Origin: Enoplosus armatus
Lineage: Eukaryota > Chordata > Actinopteri > Centrarchiformes > Enoplosidae
DNA: 64,000 nt
NCBI RefSeq assembly: GCF_043641665.1
Contig: NC_092189.1
Location: forward strand, 7,333,333 to 7,397,332
Direction: 5' to 3'
Each line of letters starts with the position of its first letter. The stretch's first letter is position 1. Below are positions 24,758-38,567 of this stretch, piece after piece. The translations under genes were made by a program, and so were the position numbers. The notes under the pieces are model-generated. The model was not told where the DNA came from and searched no databases. It saw only the letters and a program-made list of their open reading frames with translations.

Positions 24758-26748
24758 CTGAGAACACAAGGATAAAGATACGCCACAGAGTTACCACATT
24801 GTACCCAATTAAGAGTCACATTCTTCTAATATGCTATTCTTTTCAACTTGGCCTTAGTTGCCATTGAGGACATCAAAGTTATAATGACAAGAAGACAAAT
24901 TTTAATTCAAAAATTACACACATAGTTCACATGTTAATTTAAGGAGATGGAATTTACAGGAACAGTTCAATTGAAGAACATTTTAGAGAGTTTGGTTGGT
25001 GGCTTGTCAGAAGTTTTAGAGGTGGGTGGGGTTCGGCTGTGGGTATAGTCTTAGTATCTCTAAAATCTTGGCTTCGGCGTCCAGTTTTTATCTGGACCAA
25101 GGCCACGTCCCAGCACACTGAGCCTAATGGCCCATTCATAACTTACCTCCAGTCTGGCTCTGTCTACATCTTTAGGCACCCTGTTGCGACCTCTGGTGGT
25201 GACAATGAGCGCCTCGTAGGGGTAAATCTGCAGAGAGGGAGAGGTAGCCGTGCTTCATCATACTTCAGACACTTAGGTACAATAACACTGGGATTACTCA
25301 ACATATAGGCTAACTCATGTGGAATGAATTATTCAAGTGATTATTATAAAACCTTACCTTGTATTCTGCTGGGAGGAAAGAGAAAGAGAATTAAGTCAGT
25401 ACAATAGAAAAAGCATTGAATTAATTGTTTCAATCTAATAAAGGGTAGGTGTTTTACATTCATATTAAATTACCTTTGCTTCCCCAGTTGACCTCGCTGC
25501 CACTGTCATACTGGTACTGGTAGCAATCTGCACTCTGAGGCTGCGGGTGTAGAGAGGGGCAGCAACAGTTTACAAATGTAAACAGATACTGGCATATTTT
25601 TAAACTGAGATATGAAACATTATGTAATGAGTTTGGGAATAACAACAGCCCTAACAATAACCAATTATAGTGCCTCAAGGTTAATATTATTATCATATAA
25701 CAGATGCAATTATAAAGAAGTGAGAGCCATCAAACATAAGCCCTGAGTCTATATAATAAACACAGCTATTCATGCTGTGTTGAGTCTTGTTCAGTGGACT
25801 CACCCTCTGGATGCCATTGCGTCCATATCCTGGTAGCGAGGCAGACTTACAAACAAAATCTAAAATACAAAAAACAGTAGTGAAATATTACATTAGTCAA
25901 GCCAACAGCTAAATTTTCAATTATTTTCATGTAGATTGGCACATTGAAATCTTATGATTTCAATGCCAGGTCAGTGCCAGAAGATGGCACTCAAGACCAA
26001 CAGAAAAAAATCCTAAAGTTAGAGATATGTGCACAAAATACTGGAGCTTTGTTGATGTAAGGTCATTGAATCCAGCACAAACACATAATTTATGACCAAA
26101 TGCCAACCTCCATTCAAAAACTAAACATAGTTATTTAAATGAATTGAGATGGTCTGCATTAAGCCTAAATCATTTTAGAATATTTATGACATATAAATGA
26201 TAAACTCACCACTGTCAGCACTGTACTGAGATCTGGGAGCTGCAAAATGAAGAGATCATATGGTTACATGACATCTTCCTTATTGCAAAAAACACAAACG
26301 CTGCAGTATTTTTAATCGGCCCTGCTCTAAATTTTGATTAAATTCCTCAAAACATATTCAGGGGAAATTGCTGTAGAGATTTGACAGCCGTCTGTCTAGT
26401 TAGAGGCGCAACAAAGAAACAGAAAAGGAGCAAGTTGGGTACCCATCAAGCCCTGGGAGGAACACAAAACATCAAAGGGGCAACAAGGCAGAAAGAGGCC
26501 AGGCAGGACTGGTGCAGGGAAGAAGGGGAGAAATAAAAAAATAAAAATAAAAACAACATACAAAGACACACTGCACGCTTCGCCATCTAATCGCACAACA
26601 CAGCTTGTATGGCTACAAGGCTTTGTTGCCTTTCAACCGTGGCCAACAGAGTCCCGTTCAGTTGTGTCCCCTCCCAACAGAGAAACAGCTTTAATGAGAG
26701 ATCTTACTGCTCATAAATAAACCAGGATATGGGACACCAGCTGTGTGT

Positions 26749-26790
<42 letters not shown>

Positions 26791-29700
26791 GATAGATACA
26801 CAGATAGATGGATGGATAGATGTAGAGATGGAGAGGTATAGAGAGCGATATCAGGAGAGAGAGGAGGAGAAAAAAGCTGGAGTAAGCATGCAAATTGATG
26901 AGGGAGATGGTGAAAGAGATGGAGCAAGGAAGTGAAGAGAAAAGGGAATCACTGGATAGTGATGAAGACGGGCTGGTGTCTGAATGTCAGGGGCTAAAAT
27001 AACAGTCCCAATCCACTGCGTGACCAGTGAAGCCTGGTCCTTACAAACAACTCTGGCAGCTTCAGGTCCGGCTTTATCATATCTGGCACGTCTGCACACC
27101 TAGTTGAACACTTTTGGTAGCTTGAAATGTTCAGAATCAGTATGATCAGATAACCCCACAACAATGACAGGCCACCGCTGCTGCTGCTGCTGCTACTGGC
27201 CTACTGCAGGTTCAGCGGCAGCTGTTGAGCTATCTCAACATCTTTCCATCTCAATAAACCACCCCGCCTGCAGCAGCCATGACCCCCTCTGACCTGCATC
27301 CACAACCAAGCCCCAATGACAGCGGAGGCTCATAAAAAGACCTCGTGGAAGCACATGATCACACCGGGAGGGACAAAGACATGGCTGCGCAGCAATACAG
27401 TCAGAGGTGCAGGCACTCATGAACTTGCAGCCAGAAAGAACAAGAGACAAAGAGGGAGATGTGTAGGGGGGCAGGGTGGATCCTTACATCCGTTGACAGT
27501 GTTGTTATACGCTGTGGTGCCGTAGCCTGTAGTGTTGAGTGTTTCCTTGCTCCCACTACGAGAATTCCTTGCACTGCCCCAGGGGTCGTTGTCATAGGAA
27601 CCGGATCTGGCTTTCATCTCCTCCTTTAGGATCATCCTCCCGATGCCACTCCCAATCTGAGAGGGAGAAAAAAAAGAGGCAGAAGGGTTGGGACATGAGG
27701 GAAAACTGCTAATTTAATGTACAGTGAATGCAAGATGGAGAAAGACGCAAATAAAGAAAAGGGGCATAGTTTAGGCACCATATCATAAGAAGTGCATTAT
27801 TTATGAGTGTTTCTGAGGAGGTGACTTTCGTCAACCAGATGTTGAAGAAAGAGAGAAAGAAAATAATGAAGCTCTTACTCTTTGAAGACTGTGACTCCAA
27901 CTCTCTTCATCTCCTCCTGTCGAGAAGCGTCTTCTCGGCATCCGATAGGCTGAGAGAGAAAACAGATAAAAGAGATTCTCTTGTATGAATATAGAGCTCA
28001 GAGTGGAGCGCAGTAACAGAGAGGGTGAGTGAATAAATATGACAACACGGAGTTACAAAAGGGAACTGTACTTCCCTGTCTGTATTTGGTCGAGTGGAAA
28101 ATGAGTAAATGCAGCTTACTATGCAGCTTGCCATTCAAAAACTCAGTGAAATGACACTGTTTCCTACCCCTGGGGGAGCTGGTGTATGGGTAGTAGTCAG
28201 ACTCTGACTGGGTGTATGGCTCAGGAGAGTAAGTGGACAGTCTGGAGGATCTGAGGATGTCCTCGCTGGTCCTGCTTTTGGTGGCTGCGTCCACATGATT
28301 GTCTGTGAAGAAATGGATCAAGTTAGTATAGAAAAGAAAAACAGAATCAACGTAACTGGTAATTCTGTTAAAGAAATGTATTGACATTTTGGGAAATACG
28401 CTTATTCACTTTTTTTTGCCAAAAGTTAAGATTGATTCCACTCCAATATTTGTTCTTAAATATGAAGCTAGAGCCAGGAGATAGTTAGCTTAGTTTAGCA
28501 TTAAGACTGGAAACGGGGAAACAGCAAGCACCTCTAAAGATCACCAATGAACATGTTACATCTAATTTGTTTAATCCGAACAAAAACCAAAGTGTAAAAA
28601 TGTCCAGTTTTGCAGAGGTTACATGTGCCGAGAGCCGTGACTTCCTGGAGTCTCTACCAGCTACCTGGCAACCTCACAGTGACGAGAAGAGTCCTGGACA
28701 CTGTGTCTGGTGTTTGTATGGATGAAACACACAAGATGTGTTAATTAGGGACCTTTAGAGGTGATGGTAGGCAGATTTTGCTGTTTGCCCTTGCTTCAAG
28801 TGTTTATGCTAAGCTAAGCTAACTGAAACTCCAGACTCAGAAAGTTTTAGACAAGAAAGTGAAAAGGCGTATTTCCCAAAATGTCAAACTACCAGGATAA
28901 GACACTGTGTGCACTGATGTGTGCTACGGAGGAAAATGTGTTAATGAATATCATAAAGATGTACAGCGAGAGTACATTAATGCTACATATCGTGTCATCA
29001 TAGCCACCATTCCTGTCAGAGGAGATCAATATTTCAGCCAGCAGCATGAAAATAACCAGCATCAAAGTGAGTTCAGTAACTGCTCAGCCTGAGGAACACA
29101 GTCATTTCATGAGGGGCGTGAGGCGATGATATTGATGCCACTCTGCACTAAAGCACAGTCAATGGAAGTCAATGGGGGTGACATGCAGTGTAATGTCAGA
29201 TAGATTGCTCTTCACTCTGTTAGCCATTAGCCATGCCAGCCCCAATCCATGATCCATTGAATTCCTATATACATGATGCATGACACCAATGGCAGACATT
29301 CTCATCTTTGGGACACACACACACACTTTCAGCTCGACGACCGGGCGCTACACACACACACACACACACACATTCGAAGCCAAGTTTAACAGCAGATTGA
29401 AACTTCTGTCTGGAAGTATGGATATACAGTATTCACAATAGATGACAAACACAAGAGGAGAGACATATACTCATACACACACACACACAGACAGACAGAC
29501 ATATGTAATATCTATCTACCGACAGCGAGAGGAGGGAGATACTTACAGTGGCAAGATCACCGGGTAAGGTGGAGCAGAAAGTGGAGGGAAGTGAATAAAA
29601 GTGATTGGAGGTGAAAAGAAAAGGGAAACATTATTGGAACGACCCAAAGGGAGATGTGACAATGTGAGAGCTATGCTACCCATACGGAGAACAAGACAAG

Positions 29701-32700
29701 GCCAAAAAACTGGGGTCTGATACAGCCTCTTTTCTATATAGGTAGCAAACTAGTTAACTGAATAGTACATAACTGGCCTTTGATGCGCATAGCAACACAA
29801 CTTCACATGTGTCTGTTGTGGCTTTAGGATTTACATCAATCCTGCTTAGTGCTGAAACAAGAGAAAATAATAATCAATAGCTGTTTAGGAAGACATAAAG
29901 CACGACAAGGATCAATATGACTGATGTATGTGCTGAGTGTCGGTATTCTAACAAGGGAAGCTTAAAGGTTTTTGAACTTGACATTCGCAGTGGATGCTGA
30001 AATTACTTTATTCTTCATGAGCAAATATGTATCTGTGCATGGAAACATTATGGCCAGTGATGTACTAATTATAGCTGAGAAACATAGAAGGGTGAAAGTG
30101 TCCACACACAGGCCGACACAGTAATAACTACCCCACAAATACCAACACATACAGTACGGAAGAACATGCAGGACAACAACAAAGACACACTATCCTCAAT
30201 CAACAGATCTTAAGCCTTGTGACTCTCAGCTGAAAAGTCTTTCCCAGTGTAATGTGACGGGGGTTAGCGAATCTTTTTCTACTGCCTGTTTATACCAAAG
30301 CATGCTATCCAGATGGCGGAAGTGCATTTAAGTTTAATGACTTGTAAAAAAGGCAAAAATAGCATCTTGTGTTAACCGTACTGCCGTGCTATTTTGACTG
30401 AACGACAACATAAATCCACACAATTAAGAAATCAGACTTCCTCTCTCACATACTCCCTCAGCTTCCTACAAAAAAAACGACCACAACAGCTGTCTCCGGA
30501 TTCTGCCATGAAAACAATTAGAGTAACATCTCCTTAAATCACATGCTGACCACTGGTTAACTAGGAGAGGCTGAGAAATAAGTCTCCAGAGCAAATATAA
30601 ATTCCAGTTATAATACAGTTTTCCACCGTGCTTTGTTCCGTTGTTCTATTCTGGTGAGCTGCGTCTCCTCAGAGTCCCATGTACTCAACACTTGTCACGC
30701 CTGAGCAACCTTCACCTCATTCACGGTCTACCCCCGACAAGAACCTGTCGTGCTGCGGGAACTGCGACCATGAAGCAGCCATGCACGTGTGCTTGTGGCG
30801 TGCACACTAAACATTGCTCCATTTACTAATGCAATAAGCCTGATTGATCTTTATCTTCAATTCTGAAAAGAGTTGTACGAGTCAAACTCTATTTCCTTTG
30901 TGCATTTTCAAGTCAATCCTTTGGATTCATCTGGTCTTGTTATTGATTGGCTTCCATTTCGATGGTAACTGGAACATCAATACTGCTAATAAATCACAAT
31001 CACTTGAAAAACATCAATAGGCTGGTAAAAACATCTACATCTAGTACTCAAACTCAGCAGGACTAAAGTGACAGGAGGACAGGCAGGCTAAGGCGGGGCT
31101 AACTGCACTGTACCCGCTCTCGTATAGATGGGAGGCTTCCTGTAGATGTTGGGGTCCCCTGTGGCTGAGGAGAGAAAGAGGAGATGGAGAGGTGAAACGT
31201 GGAGGAGTAAAGGAGGAGAGGATGTGAGTTTCTGCCAGGATGATCGGAGGCGAGGAGGTGGAGGTAGGAGGGATGGTTGTAAAGGCAGGTAAAAGGAGGT
31301 AAAGATGCAGTATGAGGGGAAGAATATGCCAGAGCAATTATGTGCTGTATAAAAATACAACATAGTCACATTTTCACACCCCCTCATTCCCACGGAACTC
31401 AAAATGACCTTTCTGAATGATTTACATTAGTGGATAATGGCTGATGAAATCTTCCCCCCACGGAGCAAAATAATCTATGTGATTATGAAGAGTGCAATGA
31501 GGAGTCCTACCTGGTACATGAAAATGTTTAGGGGGCTGGATTGTGGTGGGTGTGCTTGACCGCCCATCTTGGCCATAATAAGGTGAACTCCTGCCACTCT
31601 CAGAGCCTGCAGCCAGCCACAGCCAATCACAGCAAAGGAAACATGAGCATGAAGGAAGGCCTCGACACAAGTCTCATCCATGCAGATGAAAACCAAACAG
31701 CCTTAACATTCATTCAAGTTATAGAGTGACATCGGATAACTTTTCCACTTGTGTGATGACAAAGGTTGCTTGTCGTCTTATGACAGTAATTACAGTGTCA
31801 GGGCACATGTGTAAGAGTTAAATGAAATGACAGCCAAGGAGCAACTGCAGCATATGAGATAGCCAAAGAAGTATTTTGGAGTGAAGTGAAAGACGTTCTG
31901 GCCTAAGGCAGTGAATGTGTAAATCATTTGTCACCATTGATATTCTATGAAAGCATATTTGTTCAAATATAAGAGTGGTGATGACATACAAATGGAAATG
32001 ACAAGCAATTTGATCTCTCTTAAAGGAACAGTTCGACATTTTTGGGAAATCTTGCGCTGTGTTAGATGAAAAAATTGATACCACTCATGTTTGTACACAA
32101 AAAACAGAAGTCGGTTAGCTTAGCTTAGAATAAAGACTAGAAACAGCTTGGCTCTGTCCAAAATCTGCCTACCAGCACCTCTAAAGCTTACTAATAAATA
32201 TGTTATATCTCTGTTTTTTTATTCGTACATAAACTGAAGTGTAAAAATGATAATTTGCCATTTTACACCAGCAACAGTAACTCCCTGAAGTCTCCACCGG
32301 TTGCCAGGCAACATCACAGTGAAGCTAAGGCTAAAGCGATGCTGGTACGTAAGTGGATTCTTTTTCCTTCGGACAGCTTCCACTCTTTATGCTATGCTAA
32401 GCTAAGCTAATCGGCTGCTGGCGGTATCCTCACACTGAACAGACACGTATGAGAGCGGTATCGATCTTCTCATGTCAACATCAGCAAGAGAGCAAATAAG
32501 CATCTTCCTCAAAATGTTGAACTATTCCTTTAAAACGACTTAACTGCAGTAGAATTATTCCCAAAATTAAAAAAAAATGACTCATCTCAGAAACTCCATA
32601 AGTGCTTCAACTTTGTGCAGAAGTACAGCATGATTAACTTATTTTAATATTTTTTTCAATCGACTGATAACTTGAAGGTTTTAAGCAGACACCTAGGAGT

Positions 32701-35700
32701 GAATACCCTCTGACTCACCCGGGTAGCCATAGTGCTGCGGAGAGCGAGGCATGATGGGTGACATGCCTTGACGACTATACGTCGGCGAGTCAATATAACC
32801 TGGACTGGAGCACCGCCTCTGCTTCATATCCAGGCTGTCATAGTCCTGAAAAGACAAATGAGACAAGGTGGAAGTGAAAAAAGAGGAGGGGGGCAACAGG
32901 GAGACAAATAGCTTAGTGACAGGCCCAAATGACGTTCACTTGTTTAAACTCGTCCTAAGTGCTCTGCTACTTGGGTGGGAGGAAGAATGCTTACCTGAGA
33001 ATAGGGAGAGAGCGTCCCAAGTGACTGAAGAATCAATAGAGAAAGTAGAGTTATTATCTGTACTGCAGCACGGAAGTATAGGACAAGCAATATTTCATGT
33101 ATCATCTATTACCAGGACCACAAGAAAAGACCAGACAGTCTTTTCAAATGCAATCAATGCTTTGTTTTATCCTGCATGGATGATTGGTGGGGTTCTCTTC
33201 ATGGGACAAAGTGATGACTAGCAGCCACATAATTATTTTAAAGTCAGTTAAAGGCATAGTTTGGTATTTGGGGAAATAAGCTTATTTGCTTTCTTGTCAA
33301 GAGTTAGAGGAGAAGATGGATACCACTCTCATGTGTGTCTAGAGCTCACTAATGAACAGTTTCCCGTACACAAACTGGAGTGTAAAAACATCAAGTTGTG
33401 GTTTTACAAGATGTTGCATGACTATTTCTTGGTTGGGCTAGGTTAGTGAGCTTTAGAGGTGCTGATAGGCAGCACCTAATTTTAAGCTAATTGCCTGCTG
33501 GATCTAGCTTCATACTGAGCAGACAGATATAAGAGTGGTATCGTCTAACTCTTGGAAAGCGAATAAGTGCTATTTCCCAAAATGTCGAAACCATTCTTTT
33601 AATATCTTTTGTAATAAGACATGTACCAGAAATTAATGTGAACTGCCTGTAGGCAGTAAAATCCACCAATCTGTAACTTCTGTACTATAAGATGTTCACA
33701 AATACTTAAGGCTCATCACTTTTGATTTTTACAAAATTTCACAGAAAATTCCAAAAAAATACTTTTCTGTTAAAAAATATTTTTCATGTCCCCATGCATT
33801 CATAAAATATGCTTTACAGTTAACAAGGTCCTCTTGCGATGTTGACAGCTCAGTAAATGCTTTCAGACAGTGAAGCAGAGTCCCATGTTTTACTTTTAAA
33901 TGCATTCATGCAAATGTCCATTTCAAATAATCAAATCAAAATAATCCACAGAATCAAATTTTGAAAAATGAAAATAATGAGCCCTACAAATACTGTACAA
34001 TTGAGCTGTAATGAAGAGACACACTTGAGCACAGCTCCATCCAAAAACTAAACAAAGGTGTTTCTTCTGAAAACAAGACCGATGATGAGACCAGTGCTAA
34101 GCTTGGCCTGGAGTGTGTAGCAGCAGTACCTCCCCATAGTTGTAAGTGTCTAGCCTGTCATCAGAGGTGTATCTGTGGTAGGGCTGGTATGAGGAGGATA
34201 TGAGGTCTGGCTGTTGGACCTCGTATATGGCCTTGACCTTTGGCAGGGCAGCTAGGTCCTTATAATCTAGGAACTCATTCTTCACTCTGGCCTGGAGAGA
34301 GGACACACACACATACACCCACCAAACACAGAGACAACAGCCACAAGACCCAACGTCAACCACATGTACGATACACGGCAACAAAGTAAAATGGAAACTC
34401 CACCGGTGACAGTGAGCCAGTCATGCAGAGGAGTGAGAAAGAGCTGATGAAGCACACACAAGCCTGCACACGCACATACATGTGTGTGTGTGTGTGTGTG
34501 TGTGCGCTCGTCAAAAGTACACATGTACGCTGCAGAACCTGACAGCAGTGTAAGTTGTTGACATTCAGGAGCTCAGCATGTGTGGGAAAGAGAGCAGAGG
34601 ATGCAAAGACAGCTAGGGAGAGTGAGGGAGAGGAGACAGTATGGACGACAAGCGTGCTTACACTGCATTTCTCCCTCATCCATCACCTTAAACAGAAAGG
34701 TCATTGATTATGAGACGAGAGCAGAGCGGGCCAGGGCTGAGCAGAGAGCGGTGACTCCTGCTCGCATGCAGACAACCCTTGACATGCTAATACTGCCGAC
34801 ATGCAGCAACACTCAGCAGACTGCCAAGCAGCACAGTTGGACACTGTTCCATATCTGGCTGAAGCCTCATTTTGAAATGGAACTTGTCCAACTCAATAAT
34901 ACACAGTGACAACCTTCACATAAACCTGGTATGTTCCCCAACTAGCCTCCATATTTTTTCATATGTGTATACATATATTTTGAGGTTTTAAATGGACAAC
35001 CAGGAAGCACTGATTTGGTGATTTGCACATCAAAAAATGTTTAGATGTCTATGTTAAAACTACTAAATACATTTAGTTTATTTAGTTTAGCCAAAAGTGC
35101 ATTACCTGCTTTCTTTAGGTCTGAACAAGACTGAGAGTCTACAGTCATGCTAGCGGCTCTGTACTTACACTAGGTGCAGTGGCGTTGTGAGCTAAATGCA
35201 AACATCACAATGTAAACATTAACATACTGATTGATGTTCAGCAGGAAATTTTGAGATATTTCATTCAAAACCAATACTGTCAACCTCCTGGTGGGGCTTC
35301 AGAAAAGTCAGGAGATCACCGAAGGCAGTAGGATACATTGTCTTGGGTCCATAAATGTCTGTACAAAATGTTGTGCCAATCCATCTTTTAAATGTTGATA
35401 TATTTCACTGTATGTTTAACAACAACTTTGACCTGCTGGTGGTGCTAATTGGAAACTATGGGATCACTAAAGCCATTAGGATTCATCCTCTGGGGACTAT
35501 AATTGTCTGTACAACATTTTATGAAAATTTTATTCTGGACCAAAGTGGTGCACTGACTGATACTACCATCCCTGGAGCCACAATACTCCCGTAAAATGTT
35601 CAGTTTTCATTCAAATTTAGCCAGTTTAGCCCTGCACGTCTGGGTGTTTTTCAACTTGCAAATCACCATATCAGTACTGGAAACTGATGACTGAAAATGG

Positions 35701-36293
35701 TCATCACAGACATAAAACATGTGACATAATATTGTGCTGTGCTATAGAAACAAGATATTTTATAATTTTTTCACTTCTAACTCCCATCACCTCAGCGTTA
35801 TTAGAACAGGGATAGGAGACAGACAAGTGAAGTGAACAGGCCAAGGGAGTGAGCTGCCTCTCAGGTTGGTGCTTAACCACTCAAGCCTGTGGGTAGCGCT
35901 TGTGTTTCTGGTGTAGCAATTGTGCTTTTAGGGTAAGCTCGGCGGCAGTGGCTAAAAGCTGCAAAGTTACAGGCTACTTACACATATAACCCTACTGGGA
36001 GAGCCTATGGAGGAGCCCGGTGGAGAGATGGAGGCCTCTGACAGGCGTCTGTGCTGTGAGGTACGAACAGACAAAGAGAGGGGAGAGTGCACACAGTGAG
36101 GAAATTACAGCTGTCATTTTACTTGAACATGTTCATTTCAAACTCTATCTCACCCTGAGTCTCCTCTCTGCCCTCGCTGCCTGCTTGCATAATGGGTGCC
36201 ACACCTCACATCCTGAAGACGAGCGAGAGAGGGAGAGAAGACAGATTGGCGTTGGGTGTTCCCACATGCCATGCATTCATCTTACGTGGGGAA

Positions 36294-36324
<31 letters not shown>

Positions 36325-38528
36325 GATGTGTTGGCATCAGGTTTCACCTGTAAGGTACATTTCCTCTCCCTCTTTGAACATCATGTTACAGCGGGAGCAT
36401 CGAGCGCAGGTCGGATGGTAGTGCTTCCCTCCCGCCTGTGAGGAGCAGAGGAGAGGTGTGACTGAACATAAATTATCATCATAAACAGTTTCACGGTGAG
36501 GGCTAATCTACAAATTGCGCCTCCACCTTGAGCTGGTCATTATCTCCATATGTTTTCCACTGTACATTGCCTGACCACCAATGGCCTCGTAATGTATCCA
36601 GACATCAGTGCATAGCCTGTAGTAGTTTCACCAGCATACAGCAATCACGTGATAGCCACCCCCCACTTTCCTTCATACCATAATTAGAGCAAAGATCCCT
36701 GTAGGTCAGTCACATGAAGAAAAGTGTGTGTGTGTATATGTGTGTATGCTACAGAGAGAAAGAGGGAAGTAGGTGGCCATGTAAGTGAAGGACACGTGTC
36801 CTTGGACATTCAGAGCACCCCCAGGGAACACATCCAAACACACTTGGCGCAGGTGAAACGGGCACATGAAATGATGCAATATGATGTCACAGTGCCGCCT
36901 CTGTCCATTAATCCAGTCCAGTTCACGGTCCCGATGTTTCTCATATATGTCTCCGCAGGGCTGATGGCCAAGGCGTGGCCCCGTCCCGTCACCTCTGCCT
37001 TTCTGACACACCATTAGAGGATTTCTATTTATAGAAGCGCTGCTGACATGTGGCCAAGGAGACGTGAACTGCCTCATATGAACACACCTAGCACCTGCTT
37101 TTCATAAAACTACTTTTATGTGATCTGCAGGAAATTGTGCTCTCTCCAAGGGCTGCCAGTGAGCAGTATGGTTCTTAATCGTATCTAGGCTGCCTTTGAA
37201 CCAATCCCTACTCTGCTTGTCTGTCTCAGGTTACTCTGAAAGGGAAGCCAGAAGAGGATGCAGCATTTCCGTCTTATGCTTTCCGAGCAGCCGAGCGTTT
37301 ACCGTCTGTGGTCATACGGTATCAGTTCAACAACTGCTGTTACCATTTCTAACGAGGCCCCCATTCTCTCCGGCGGCATTAATAGGCTGCTATATTTATT
37401 GGCACAAGACACTGAGGAAGGAAAGAAGTGAAACTGAAGAAAGGAGGCTCCTCTCCTTATGCTCCTCTTTCTTCCCCTTCCTGTCGTTATTTCTCCCCTT
37501 CTCCATCTATTCTAAACTACTCATTAAACTAAAAACGCTTGGTTCTGGAAAGTTGGACTGAAGAGGGGTTCCAAGCCTAATCGTCACCACAGACGGAAAC
37601 ACAGACAAATTAGTCTGCATTTTCAGTGTAGGAGAGCAGAAATCAGTACAGCAACTCCAACTCCAGCCACATTATGATGAAGTGATAGATGATTTACTGG
37701 CATCCGTGCAGCGTTATTTCCGTCAACGAAAACTATAATGAAAAAGCGTGTTGACTTTTTTCACAACAAATACTAAAATTAAAAGATAGTTGTTGAAATC
37801 AAGAACAATGAGGAAGCATTTTATATGAATTTTTTTTGCCAAATAATAAAAACGGATAAGGCTGACAAATTAACTAATTAACTAACGACCTGCATGTATC
37901 TGTGGAGTCTCAGTTTCCTTAGAAGAAGTCTGACTGACTGCGGTCAGTCTCAGAAACAAGTGTTCACGATTCATGTAAAAAACATGTTATTTGGAAAGCT
38001 GTAGCTTGCCCTGATATACATTGTTTTTACAAGTCCTAATTCCTTATTTTGGGAAATATGCCAGGTCGAAATATACTAGAATTTTCCTTTAAGTTTTTTA
38101 GGACTAACCAAAAATCAAATGACTAAAATTAATGTGGAAAATGTCCACAGAATAGAACCAACGTAAAATTAAAGTATGGACAATCAGGGTGACAAAACTA
38201 TAGAATCCTATCCTGAATGCATACTGTATGTTTCGGGGGTTCGTGTTTTCTGGATCGACAGAGTCGATTCAGTTCCACGCTGCAGCCTAAAGAATTAAAT
38301 CATTATGATATCAAAATTTGACAGGAGTAAAGCACGAATGTCATGCGTGCAAGCACATACACAGACTGAGAGAAAGACACATAAAGGGAAAAGAGGAGGG
38401 GGGGGACTAACAGCTAAAGGCTGACATGTCCCCATATCTATAAATAGCCCAGAGAGGCTGATAGTCAGGAACAAAGCACTTTACACCAGCAATTCTGACA
38501 AGCAAAGGAGCACAGGGACAACAAGACC

Positions 38529-38567
<39 letters not shown>

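Larger units (their letters stand above)
34292..35981 (-). other. ablim3 intron, 1.7 kb
   Basis: Holds a (TG)n microsatellite at 34481-34504 and a dispersed repeat at about 35100-35585. No exon. Confidence 0.7.

Noticed and set aside
36047..36053. Alternative acceptor gcacag|ACGCC for ablim3 coding exon 8
   Set aside because: It would shift the frame relative to the previous exon; the AG at 36055-36054 gives phase 0 and the conserved HRR residues.
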